NCBI GenBank assembly: GCA_019246375.1
Contig: JAFAQO010000635.1
Span: 1-6,890, forward strand
Source: Mycobacterium sp.
GTDB taxonomy: Bacteria > Actinomycetota > Actinomycetes > Mycobacteriales > Mycobacteriaceae
Length of the DNA: 6,890 nucleotides
Direction of reading: 5' to 3'
In this document: one piece after another, positions 1 to 6,706 of the stretch
How positions within the stretch are numbered: position 1 is the first letter of the stretch
Layout of the letters: each line of letters begins with the position of its first letter
Made by a program: the position numbers and the translations under genes
Notes under the pieces: model-generated
The model's database searches: none
What the model was told of the DNA's origin: nothing
The model's input: the letters and a program-made list of their open reading frames with translations, nothing else

Positions 1-488
1 GGCGGGGGCGGCGGCGGGAGTTCGCTGGTCGGCGGTGGCGGTAGCGGTGCCGGCGGTGGCGTGGTGACGATGATCTCGTCCTGCGGCGGTGGCGTGGACG
101 GGCCAGTGCCAGGGGTGGCGAGCTTGTTGGTATCGGTGCGAGCGACAAGCAGCGACACGGACACGACGAGCGCGATCGCAGCCACGATCGCGGCGATGCC
201 GACGACCCAGGGCCAGCGCGGAGGGACAGCTTCTTCTTCGCGGTCGGTGTCGGCGTAGCTGTCGTAGTCGTAAAGGTCTAGATCGACCGGAACATAAGGG
301 CCGCTGGTGAATTGCTCAGACTCCGGAGCCGAATAGGCCTGCGAGTGGAAATCGGTTTGGCTGGTCTGCTCGCTTTCGTCGGCCTCTTCGCCTTCGCCGT
401 ATTCGCTGCCAGGATCCAGTTCTTCGCCGGGCTCGGCGCCGGGTTCCAATTCCTTCGATTCCGATCCTGGTGGATTCGGCCCGCTCAT
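1..488 (-). CDS. mmpS3: MmpS3-like membrane protein, N-terminal part (C terminus beyond window)
   Basis: The frame opens with ATG at 488-486 and runs without a stop to the window edge, giving 162 complete codons. It begins MSGPNPPG and has an acidic, disordered region (about residues 9-45, rich in Glu, Gly and Ser). A Tyr/Asp-rich stretch follows (YAPESE-like to LDLYDYDSY, about 51-78), then one transmembrane helix at about 92-116 ([18 protein letters not shown]). After it comes a Pro-rich linker (about 126-162) that is cut by the edge. This layout and the conserved segments [16 protein letters not shown] and PRWPWVVG match my memory of M. tuberculosis MmpS3 (Rv2198c, about 299 residues). The periplasmic MmpS domain should therefore lie outside the window. 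MmpS proteins are small envelope partners of MmpL transporters, but MmpS3 has no adjacent mmpL in the known order and its own role is not settled. A purine-rich Shine-Dalgarno (AGGATAGG, 501-494) supports the start. The gene lies downstream of ctaC-ctaF on the same strand, 197 bp away. Confidence 0.88.
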   Translation of the reverse strand, partial: MSGPNPPGSESKELEPGAEPGEELDPGSEYGEGEEADESEQTSQTDFHSQAYSAPESEQFTSGPYVPVDLDLYDYDSYADTDREEEAVPPRWPWVVGIAAIVAAIALVVSVSLLVARTDTNKLATPGTGPSTPPPQDEIIVTTPPPAPLPPPPTSELPPPPP

Positions 489-685
489 CTTCGCCTATCC
501 TGTTCAACCACATAACCAGCGCACTCGCCACCACGGCTGCATCGCCACACGCGCGCTCGGACGTTTTCCATTGTGCTTCGGCAACCCTACCCAACCGCGT
601 GCAGCACGGCGGTTGTCGCGGGCTTGCCACGGATCAACTGATGCCCTGATTGTGACCTTGGAAAATTAACCCGGCCCGCGACTTA
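489..685 (-). promoter_or_regulatory. ctaF-mmpS3 intergenic region with mmpS3 ribosome binding site
   Basis: This 197-bp gap lies between the ctaF stop and the mmpS3 start. On the minus strand, AGGATAGG (501-494) sits 5 nt before the mmpS3 ATG and is a good Shine-Dalgarno. A TANNNT hexamer (TAGGGT, 589-584) could be a -10 for a separate mmpS3 promoter, but I see no matching -35, so this is weak. I see no hairpin followed by a T-run after ctaF, so read-through from the oxidase genes cannot be excluded. No credible gene lies in the gap. Confidence 0.4.
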
Positions 686-1105
686 TCAGTGCTTCTCGGG
701 ACCGATGTAGTACTCGAAGACGAGTCCGGCCGCGGAGCTGAGTACGAACACCACGCCGGCGGCAATCAACCACGGGAGCCACAGCGCGATCCCGACTGCG
801 ATGACCGAGCCGGACAGCGCGACGAGTATCGGCCACCAACTGTGCGGGCTGAAGAAGCCCAATTCTCCTGCACCGTCGCTGATCTCAGCACCCTCGTAGT
901 CCTCGGGCCGGCTGTCGAGCCGGCGCGCCACAAAGCGGAAGAAGGTGGCCACGATCAATGCCATTCCACCGGTGAGCGCCAGCGCGGTGGTGCCCGCCCA
1001 CTCCACACCTCCGGGGGCGAACAACGCGGTCAACACGCCATACAGCACCGCCACCACGACGAAAAAGGCGGCGATGAACTCAAATACCCTGGCTTCGATA
1101 TGCAT
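686..1105 (-). CDS. ctaF: Cytochrome c oxidase subunit 4 (CtaF), aa3-type oxidase
   Basis: This 139-residue protein begins [10 protein letters not shown] and ends EYYIGPEKH. It has four hydrophobic helices at about residues 9-30, 37-60, 91-110 and 112-132. The second and third are joined by a charged cytoplasmic loop ([20 protein letters not shown]). Length, helix pattern and the segments [22 protein letters not shown] and [10 protein letters not shown] match actinobacterial cytochrome c oxidase polypeptide IV (Rv2199c in M. tuberculosis). It is a structural subunit of the aa3 oxidase in the plasma membrane and carries no metal ligands. The gene follows ctaC with an 8-bp gap. Its Shine-Dalgarno (AGGA, 1115-1112) overlaps the ctaC stop codon, so the two genes are almost certainly cotranscribed and likely translationally coupled. 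The family identity is clear from sequence; the supercomplex role is taken from known mycobacterial bc1-aa3 biology. Confidence 0.95.
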   Translation of the reverse strand: MHIEARVFEFIAAFFVVVAVLYGVLTALFAPGGVEWAGTTALALTGGMALIVATFFRFVARRLDSRPEDYEGAEISDGAGELGFFSPHSWWPILVALSGSVIAVGIALWLPWLIAAGVVFVLSSAAGLVFEYYIGPEKH

Positions 1106-1116
1106 GGCTCGTCCTA
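1106..1116 (-). promoter_or_regulatory. ctaF ribosome binding site overlapping the ctaC stop codon
   Basis: Read on the minus strand this is TAGGACGAGCC followed by the ctaF ATG. The TAG is the ctaC stop, and its last two bases are the first two of the AGGA Shine-Dalgarno, 6 nt before the start. This arrangement lets ribosomes that end ctaC re-initiate directly at ctaF, which fits the need for matched amounts of two oxidase subunits. Confidence 0.75.
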
Positions 1117-2178
1117 CTTGGTTGCTATCTGCGAGAGCTCGCCGCGGCGGGTGTCGAACGGGTGGGTGGTGATGGCCACCGGTGACTGGTTAATTGCCTG
1201 CAATGCCTCCGCGTTGCTTTTGCCCGCATTGCGTTGCTGGAGATAAACCTTGAAGTCGTTGGGCGCAACCACCCTAACCTCGAAATTCATCATCGAGTGA
1301 TAGGTGCCGCACATCTCAGCGCAATGGCCGACGAACGCGCCGGTCTTCTTGATCTCCGCTATCTGGAAGACGTTCACCGAGTGGTTGGCCTGAGGGTCGG
1401 GGAAGACGTCACGCTTGTATAAAAATTCCGGCACCCAGAACGAGTGGACGACGTCGGACGATGCCAGCTGAAACTCGATGCGTTTACCGGTCGGCAACAC
1501 CAGAACCGGAATTTCGCTGCTTGTTCCGACAGTCTCGACCTTGTCGAAGTTGAGGTAGGTGCGGTCCTCGGTGTTGAGTCCCCGGATCGGGCCGACGAGT
1601 TCCTCGCCGTGTTTGTCGGTGCCTTCCGGCTTAGAGACCATCGCCTGTTTGCGTGCCGGGTCGGCGCCGTCGTATTTGAGGGTGCCGTCTTTGAAGTCCA
1701 CCTTCTGATAACCGAACTTCCAGCCCCACTGAAACGCCGTGACGTCGACGACGACCTCGGATCCGGGCTTGAGCTGCACCATCTTCTCCTGCACTACGAC
1801 GGTGAAGTAGAAGAGCACCGAGATGATCAAAAACGGCGTCACGGTGAGTACCAGCTCCAGCGGCATGTTGTAGCCGAACTGGCGGGGCAGTTCCGTGTCG
1901 GTCTTACGCCTGCGGTGGAATGCAGAGGCCCAAAAGATCAGGCCCCACACGATGGCCCCGACCACCAGGGAGGCGATGACCGCCCCGATCCACAACTCCC
2001 GGTTGAGCTTGGCCTCGGGAGTGATGCCATCCGGCCAGCCCAACCCCAGCACCTTCGACCAGCTGCATCCGCTGAGGATGATCGCTGCCGTCCCCAGCAC
2101 AGCGACCAGCGTCAGGAGCCGGCCCCGGCGATAGCGCCGAGACGAGCACTGCGAACGGCCTGGCCCGCGCGGTGTCAC
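1114..2178 (-). CDS. ctaC: Cytochrome c oxidase subunit II (CtaC), CuA-containing lipoprotein
   Basis: This 354-residue subunit of the aa3 terminal oxidase accepts electrons from cytochrome cc of the bc1 complex through the CuA centre. It starts with GTG at 2178-2176, encoding (f)MTPRGPGR, 8 nt after a perfect AGGAGG. A cationic n-region and hydrophobic stretch (about 20-34) lead to a lipobox LSGC with Cys38, so the mature protein is probably a lipoprotein anchored on the outer face. Two transmembrane helices follow at about 62-84 and 107-129, with the family signature [14 protein letters not shown] near the second. The aromatic electron-entry segment FQWGWKFGY lies at 149-157. The CuA ligands are all visible: His245 in [10 protein letters not shown] and Cys286, Glu288, Cys290, His294 and Met297 in the CxExCGxxHxxM motif. 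A long hydrophilic stretch (about 161-222) inside the cupredoxin domain is typical of actinobacterial CtaC. It is the first gene of ctaC-ctaF and diverges from asnB. Confidence 0.97.
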   Translation of the reverse strand: MTPRGPGRSQCSSRRYRRGRLLTLVAVLGTAAIILSGCSWSKVLGLGWPDGITPEAKLNRELWIGAVIASLVVGAIVWGLIFWASAFHRRRKTDTELPRQFGYNMPLELVLTVTPFLIISVLFYFTVVVQEKMVQLKPGSEVVVDVTAFQWGWKFGYQKVDFKDGTLKYDGADPARKQAMVSKPEGTDKHGEELVGPIRGLNTEDRTYLNFDKVETVGTSSEIPVLVLPTGKRIEFQLASSDVVHSFWVPEFLYKRDVFPDPQANHSVNVFQIAEIKKTGAFVGHCAEMCGTYHSMMNFEVRVVAPNDFKVYLQQRNAGKSNAEALQAINQSPVAITTHPFDTRRGELSQIATK

Positions 2179-2186
2179 TGGTGGCG

Positions 2187-2192
2187 CCTCCT
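2187..2192 (-). promoter_or_regulatory. Strong Shine-Dalgarno of ctaC (decides the GTG start)
   Basis: On the minus strand AGGAGG lies 8 nt upstream of the GTG at 2178-2176. It is the best ribosome binding site in the window and fixes the start although the codon is not ATG. Just upstream is a small inverted repeat, TTGT-C-ACAA (2194-2202), of unknown meaning. Confidence 0.8.
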
Positions 2193-2268
2193 GTTGTCAC
2201 AAGCTGTGCCGACTTAGCATTCCGGCGTGCCGGGGGAAGTTCGGCGGACTCGCTGCAGCAATCGAATA

Positions 2269-2281
2269 CTACGCAGCGTAG
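2269..2281. promoter_or_regulatory. Perfect 13-bp palindrome in the ctaC-asnB divergent region
   Basis: CTACGC-A-GCGTAG is a perfect inverted repeat with a one-base centre, placed 90 bp before ctaC and 120 bp before asnB. The single-base centre is too short for an RNA hairpin loop with full pairing, so a dimeric repressor or activator site is the more natural reading. A minus-strand TAGTAT hexamer (2271-2266) overlaps its left edge and could be a -10 for ctaC with an ~80-nt leader, though no good -35 accompanies it. No known mycobacterial operator consensus is recognised. Confidence 0.35.
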
Positions 2282-2330
2282 ACCAAGGGGTTGCCCGCGG
2301 GTACGCCGTGGTTCGGGTGTCCCGCCCATC

Positions 2331-2401
2331 GCGGCATCCATGAGCCCCCGCCGCTGTGCGGCATCCCATGAGCGCGGCCGCGGTGCGGCATACTGAGCGC
2401 G
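2331..2401 (+). repeat. Three imperfect ~27-nt direct repeats ending at the asnB start
   Basis: Copy 1 starts at 2331 and copy 2 at 2358. Each opens GCGGCATCC(C)ATGAGC and continues with a GC-rich tail to CCGCxGT. Copy 3 starts at 2385 as GCGGCATACTGAGCGCG and runs straight into the asnB ATG at 2402. Spacing between copies is 27 nt. Copies 1 and 2 each carry an ATGAGC, while copy 3 has ACTGAGC followed by the true start. They could be a product of slippage, a stacked protein-binding site, or both. Confidence 0.6.
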
Positions 2402-2402
2402 A
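2389..2402 (+). promoter_or_regulatory. Possible -10 element giving a leaderless asnB transcript
   Basis: CATACT at 2389-2394 resembles a -10 hexamer (TATAAT) and ends 7 nt before the A of the asnB ATG. Initiation there would give an mRNA beginning at the start codon. There is no convincing Shine-Dalgarno before asnB, which agrees with a leaderless message, a common form in mycobacteria. The first base is C rather than T and no -35 is seen. An alternative with a long leader is TTGTCA (2194-2199) and TAGCAT (2215-2220), with a short 15-nt spacer. Confidence 0.25.
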
Positions 2403-4333
2403 TGTGTGGACTGCTGGCCTTTGTGGGCGCCGCGGCCCACAGCGCCGTCGGCGCCGCCGGCGCCGTGGCCGATGCGTCGCACCTGATGCGCCACCGCGGC
2501 CCGGATGAGCCGGGTACCTGGTCCGACGAGGCCGTCGTTTTCGGGTTCAACCGGCTGTCCATCATCGACATCGCGCATTCCCATCAGCCGCTGCGATGGG
2601 GACCGCCGGAGACGCCCGACCGGTATGTGCTGGTGTTCAACGGCGAAATCTACAACTACGTCGAGTTGCGCAAGGAGCTCGCCGCCGTCCACGGCGCTGT
2701 GTTCAGCACCGACGGCGACGGCGAATCGATCATCGCCGCCTACCACTACTGGGGCACTGACGCGTTGCCGCGGCTGCGGGGCATGTTCGCATTCGCGTTG
2801 TGGGACACCGTCACCGCCGAATTGCTGTGTGCCCGTGATCCGTTCGGGATCAAGCCGCTGTTCATAGCGACCGGCGCCGCGGGCACGGCGGTGGCCAGCG
2901 AGAAAAAGTGCCTGCTGGAACTGGCCGACCTGGTGGGCTACGACTTGCAGATCGACCACCGGGCTGTGCAGCACTACACCGTCCTGCAGTACGTACCGGA
3001 ACCGGAGACGCTGCACTCCAGCGTGCGCCGGCTCGAATCGGGCTGCTACGCCCGGATCCGTCCGGGAGGTGGCGAGCCGGTTATCGTCCGCTACTTTGCG
3101 CCCCGGTTCACCGCAGTGCCGATCACCCACGACACCGAGCAGGCCCGCTACGACGAGATCACGGCGGTTCTGGAGGATTCGGTCGCCAAGCACATGCGCG
3201 CCGACGTGACCGTCGGCGCGTTTCTGTCCGGGGGTATCGATTCCACCGCGATCGCGGCGCTGGCTATCCGGCACAATCCCCGGCTGATCACCTTCACCAC
3301 CGGTTTCGAACGCGAGGGGTTCTCCGAGATCGACGTTGCGGTGGCCTCGGCGGAAGCCATCGGCGCGCGACACGTCGCCAAGGTGGTCAGCCCGTCCGAG
3401 TTCGTCGCCGCGCTGCCCGAGATCGTCTGGTACCTCGATGAGCCGGTGGCCGACCCGGCGCTGGTGCCGCTGTTCTTCGTTGCCCGCGAGGCCCGAAAGC
3501 ACGTAAAGGTCGTGCTGTCCGGCGAGGGCGCCGACGAGCTGTTCGGCGGCTATACGATCTATCGCGAACCGCTGTCGCTGAAGCCGTTCGGCTACTTGCC
3601 GGGGCCGCTGCGCCGCTCGATGGGCAAGGTGTCCAAACCGCTGCCCGACGGCATGCGCGGCAAGAGCCTGCTGCACCGCGGGTCGCTGACGCTTGAGGAG
3701 CGCTACTACGGCAATGCCCGCAGTTTCTCCGACGACCAACTGCGGGCGGTGTTGCCCGGATTCCGGCCGGAGTGGACCCACACCGACGTGACGGCACCGC
3801 TGTACGCCGAATCAGCGGGCTGGGATCCCGTGGCCCGCATGCAGCACATCGATTTGTTCACCTGGCTGCGGGGCGACATCCTGGTCAAGGCCGATAAGAT
3901 GACCATGGCCAACTCGCTGGAGTTGCGGGTCCCGTTCCTGGACGCCGAGGTGTTCGCCGTCGCCTCCCGGCTGCCGCAGGACGCGAAGATCACCCGCACC
4001 ACCACCAAATACGCGCTGCGGCGCGCGCTCGAGCCGATCGTTCCCGCCCATGTGCTCAACCGGCCGAAGCTGGGCTTCCCGGTGCCCATCCGGCATTGGC
4101 TGCGCGCAGGCGAGCTGCTGGAGTGGGCGTATGCGACAGTGGACTCGTCAGCCGCAGACCAATTCGTCGACCGCGCCGCCGTGCGCCGGATGCTCGACGA
4201 ACACCGTTGCGGCACAACTGATCACAGCCGCCGCCTGTGGACCGTGCTGATTCTCATGCTGTGGCACGCGATCTTCGTCGAGCGCAGCGTGGTGCCGCAG
4301 ATCAGCGAGCCGCTGTATCCGGTGCAGCTCTAG
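2402..4333 (+). CDS. asnB: Glutamine-dependent amidotransferase, AsnB/LtsA family
   Basis: This 643-residue enzyme has the two-domain layout of class II glutamine amidotransferases. The N-terminal glutaminase domain (about 1-215) begins Met-Cys2-Gly-Leu, so Cys2 becomes the nucleophile after Met removal. It also shows RHRGPDEPG (30-38), FNRLSIID with Arg51, NGEIYNY (80-86), DGDGE (104-108) and RDPFGIKPL (145-153). The C-terminal ATP-dependent synthetase domain (about 245-625) has the PP-loop SGGIDS (276-281), GEGADELFGGY (374-384) and KADKMTMANSLELRVPFLD (496-514). All catalytic residues expected of an active enzyme are present. It is annotated as asparagine synthetase in M. tuberculosis (Rv2201), but the corynebacterial relative LtsA amidates meso-diaminopimelate of peptidoglycan. 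Many actinobacteria make Asn by the GatCAB tRNA route, so cell-wall amidation is the likelier job; that is inference from family knowledge. The start is fixed by the need for Cys at position 2. The gene diverges from ctaC and converges on adoK. Confidence 0.95.
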   Translation: MCGLLAFVGAAAHSAVGAAGAVADASHLMRHRGPDEPGTWSDEAVVFGFNRLSIIDIAHSHQPLRWGPPETPDRYVLVFNGEIYNYVELRKELAAVHGAVFSTDGDGESIIAAYHYWGTDALPRLRGMFAFALWDTVTAELLCARDPFGIKPLFIATGAAGTAVASEKKCLLELADLVGYDLQIDHRAVQHYTVLQYVPEPETLHSSVRRLESGCYARIRPGGGEPVIVRYFAPRFTAVPITHDTEQARYDEITAVLEDSVAKHMRADVTVGAFLSGGIDSTAIAALAIRHNPRLITFTTGFEREGFSEIDVAVASAEAIGARHVAKVVSPSEFVAALPEIVWYLDEPVADPALVPLFFVAREARKHVKVVLSGEGADELFGGYTIYREPLSLKPFGYLPGPLRRSMGKVSKPLPDGMRGKSLLHRGSLTLEERYYGNARSFSDDQLRAVLPGFRPEWTHTDVTAPLYAESAGWDPVARMQHIDLFTWLRGDILVKADKMTMANSLELRVPFLDAEVFAVASRLPQDAKITRTTTKYALRRALEPIVPAHVLNRPKLGFPVPIRHWLRAGELLEWAYATVDSSAADQFVDRAAVRRMLDEHRCGTTDHSRRLWTVLILMLWHAIFVERSVVPQISEPLYPVQL

Positions 4334-4340
4334 CCGGCCG

Positions 4341-5396
<1,056 letters not shown>

Positions 5397-5397
5397 C

Positions 5398-5405
5398 TAA
5401 GCTTA
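5398..5405. promoter_or_regulatory. Palindromic TAAGCTTA, possible shared -10 of divergent promoters
   Basis: TAAGCTTA reads the same on both strands and gives TAAGCT, a TANNNT hexamer, in each direction. On the minus strand it lies 35 nt before the adoK start, a normal promoter distance. On the plus strand it would give a leader of about 130 nt for the membrane protein gene at 5539. No clear -35 is seen on either side. A second plus-strand candidate is TAGCCT (5452-5457). A 7-bp inverted repeat, GCTAGCG (5413-5419) and CGCTAGC (5449-5455), flanks the middle of this 175-bp gap and could be an operator. Confidence 0.35.
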
Positions 5406-5526
5406 CCCACCAGCTAGCGGCCGTACACGGTGGCGGCAGCCGGTCGTGCGCTAGCCTCGGCCTAGAGAGTTCACCCAAACTCGAATGCTGTTGACGATAA
5501 CCGTTCGTCGTCCCGTCCCCCACCGT

Positions 5527-5531
5527 AGGAG
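5527..5531 (+). promoter_or_regulatory. Shine-Dalgarno that selects the start at 5539
   Basis: AGGAG lies 7 nt before the ATG at 5539. The other in-frame ATG at 5485 has no purine-rich site at a proper distance, so this element favours the shorter protein. Confidence 0.7.
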
Positions 5532-5538
5532 AACCGCC

Positions 5539-6204
5539 ATGTCCGGTCCGCATTCGCCGAACCCTGGTCTCTACGCCGACGGACCCCCCTACGCCGACCC
5601 GCACCCGAGCCAGCCTATTCCGAGCCAGCTGCCCTACTCCGGTCCACCGGGGGGCGAAGTGCCGCCGCTGTCGACCGCTTACCCGGGACAACTGCCGCCC
5701 CCGGTGCCCTACCCACAGCGACACCGCCGAAGACTGATCATCGCCGTCCTGGTGTCCTTGGCCCTGGTCGCCGCGCTGACGGCCGCAATCTTCTACGGCG
5801 CACATCAGAACCGGTCCGCCACCGGTGTCCCGTTCTCCGAAGCAACGGCGAAGACGGCGATTCAGGACTACCTGAGCGCGCTTGAGAACCGGAACACCGA
5901 CATGATCGCGCGAAACATGTTGTGCGGAATGTATGACGCCGTGCGCGACCGACGGCCCGACCAGGCCCTGGCCAAACTAAGCAGCGACGCGTTTCGCAAG
6001 CAGTTCTCGCGGGCCGAAGTGACCTCGATCGACAAGATCGTGTACTTGTCCAATTACCAGGCACAAGCGCTGTTCACCATGCGGGTGAAAGGTGGAACGG
6101 GCGGCCCGGGGCGCGAGCAGGTGCAAGGCCTCTCCCAGCTGCTGTTCCAGCACGGCCAGATTCTGGTGTGCTCCTACGTGCTGCGTACCGCGGGCGCCTA
6201 CTGA
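5539..6204 (+). CDS. Proline-rich single-pass membrane protein, function unknown
   Basis: The chosen start gives 221 residues beginning MSGPHSPNPG. Residues 1-60 are a Pro/Tyr/Ser-rich, probably disordered cytoplasmic segment. A basic patch RHRRR (61-65) precedes one transmembrane helix (about 66-87, LIIAVLVSLALVAALTAAIF), giving an N-in, C-out topology by the positive-inside rule. The outer domain (about 95-221) begins TGVPFSEATAKTAIQDYLSALENRNTDMIARNMLCGMYD and ends in beta-like segments (KIVYLSNYQAQALFTMRVKGG, ILVCSYVLRTAG). This is a pattern like the small NTF2-like or DUF4878-like outer domains of many mycobacterial membrane proteins, though I cannot confirm the family. It has two cysteines, Cys129 and Cys211, which could form a disulfide outside the cell. 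Position and layout correspond to Rv2203 of M. tuberculosis, a conserved membrane protein without known function. An in-frame ATG at 5485 would add 18 residues but lacks a ribosome binding site. It diverges from adoK and converges on the Fe-S carrier gene. Confidence 0.85.
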   Translation: MSGPHSPNPGLYADGPPYADPHPSQPIPSQLPYSGPPGGEVPPLSTAYPGQLPPPVPYPQRHRRRLIIAVLVSLALVAALTAAIFYGAHQNRSATGVPFSEATAKTAIQDYLSALENRNTDMIARNMLCGMYDAVRDRRPDQALAKLSSDAFRKQFSRAEVTSIDKIVYLSNYQAQALFTMRVKGGTGGPGREQVQGLSQLLFQHGQILVCSYVLRTAGAY

Positions 6205-6218
6205 CGCCACCGCCGGAC

Positions 6219-6271
6219 CTCCGCCTGAGCGACAAAGCGACAATGCGGGCCGGCAACGGCCCTAGGCGGAG
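6219..6271. terminator. Nested double-hairpin bidirectional terminator between convergent genes
   Basis: The outer arms CTCCGCCT (6219-6226) and AGGCGGAG (6264-6271) pair perfectly over 8 bp. Inside, GGGCCG (6247-6252) and CGGCCC (6257-6262) pair perfectly over 6 bp around a GCAA loop, a GNRA-type tetraloop on the plus strand. The structure starts 15 nt after the stop at 6204 and 17 nt after the stop of the opposite gene at 6288. There is no T-run, as is usual for proposed mycobacterial terminators. Position and symmetry make a shared transcription stop likely. Confidence 0.6.
6228..6243 (+). repeat. Perfect tandem octamer AGCGACAA x2
   Basis: Two exact head-to-tail copies of AGCGACAA lie at 6228-6235 and 6236-6243. 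They form the unpaired arm between the outer and inner stems of the terminator structure. The tract is A-rich compared with its surroundings and could be a simple duplication. Confidence 0.7.
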
Positions 6272-6287
6272 TCGGATGCAGTAACCC

Positions 6288-6644
6288 TCAGTTAAACGAG
6301 TCCCCGCAAGCGCAGGAACCGGTGGCGTTGGGGTTGTCGATCGTGAAGCCCTGCTTCTCGATGGTGTCGATGAAGTCGATCGAAGCGCCTTGCACGTAGG
6401 GCGCGCTCATCCGGTCGACTGTCAGCGTCACACCACCGAATTCCGCGGTCAGGTCACCGTCGAGCGAACGGTCGTCGAAGAAGAGGTTGTAGCGCAGCCC
6501 TGCGCACCCGCCCGGCTGGACCGCGATGCGCAGCGCGAGGTCGTCGCGTCCCTCCTGGTCCAGCAGTGACTTCGCCTTGGCAGCAGCGGCGTCGGTCAAG
6601 ATCACGCCGTGGGTCGTGGCGCTCGACTCGCCTTGAACAGTCAT
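6288..6644 (-). CDS. A-type iron-sulfur cluster carrier/insertion protein (IscA/ErpA/HesB family)
   Basis: This 118-residue cytoplasmic protein binds and delivers Fe-S clusters to apo-proteins. The three family cysteines are present: Cys47 in QPGGCAGLRY and the C-terminal pair Cys111 and Cys113 in GSCACGDSFN. Other family marks are LTDAAAAKAKSLL (16-28), LALRIAVQPGG and GASIDFIDTIEKQGFTIDNPNA. It matches Rv2204c of M. tuberculosis closely in length and sequence. The start at 6644 is preceded by AGGGAG (6655-6650). An in-frame ATG at 6710 would add 22 residues, but it would reach into the upstream gene's stop region and lacks family similarity. The glycerate kinase gene upstream ends 62 bp away on the same strand, so cotranscription is possible. 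No cluster-biogenesis partners (suf genes) are in the window. Likely clients include Fe-S enzymes and perhaps the Rieske protein of the bc1 complex, but that is inference. Confidence 0.94.
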   Translation of the reverse strand: MTVQGESSATTHGVILTDAAAAKAKSLLDQEGRDDLALRIAVQPGGCAGLRYNLFFDDRSLDGDLTAEFGGVTLTVDRMSAPYVQGASIDFIDTIEKQGFTIDNPNATGSCACGDSFN

Positions 6645-6706
6645 TGCTTCTCCCTGCATGTCCCTAATCGCTCTACAGGCTCCACTCGCCGGTGAAGCCC
6701 ACCTGA
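6645..6706 (-). promoter_or_regulatory. Short gap before the Fe-S carrier gene, with its ribosome binding site
   Basis: This 62-bp same-strand gap holds AGGGAGAAG (6655-6647) just before the ATG. I find no TANNNT hexamer with a reasonable -35 and no strong hairpin, only a weak 4-bp stem (GGTG/CACC). Transcription from the upstream glycerate kinase gene is therefore plausible. Confidence 0.4.

Noticed and set aside
316..630. Minus-strand open frame spanning the mmpS3 start and the gap upstream of it
   Set aside because: It overlaps mmpS3 in another frame, is Arg-rich, and does not match any protein; the MmpS3 frame has a clear membrane helix and conserved segments.
689..1246. Plus-strand open frame opposite ctaF and the end of ctaC
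   Set aside because: It is the complement of well-supported oxidase genes; its product has biased composition and no recognisable motif or ribosome binding site.
2065..2178. Possible Tat signal peptide at the CtaC N terminus (SRRYRRGR)
   Set aside because: The arginines are not followed by the hydrophobic residues of the Tat consensus; the LSGC lipobox with Cys38 explains the region as a Sec lipoprotein signal.
1444..2217. Plus-strand open frame opposite ctaC
   Set aside because: It is antisense to a gene with all CuA ligands and a strong ribosome binding site; the product shows no family features.
1904..3781. Very long open frame on the minus strand, antisense to asnB and extending into ctaC
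   Set aside because: It lies opposite asnB, whose catalytic motifs are complete, and its translation is rich in Arg, Gln, His and Gly without any domain pattern. Long antisense frames are expected in high-GC DNA.
5491..5496. TTGACG as a -35 box for the membrane protein gene
   Set aside because: No TANNNT hexamer lies about 17 nt downstream, and a start there would fall at or past the ribosome binding site.
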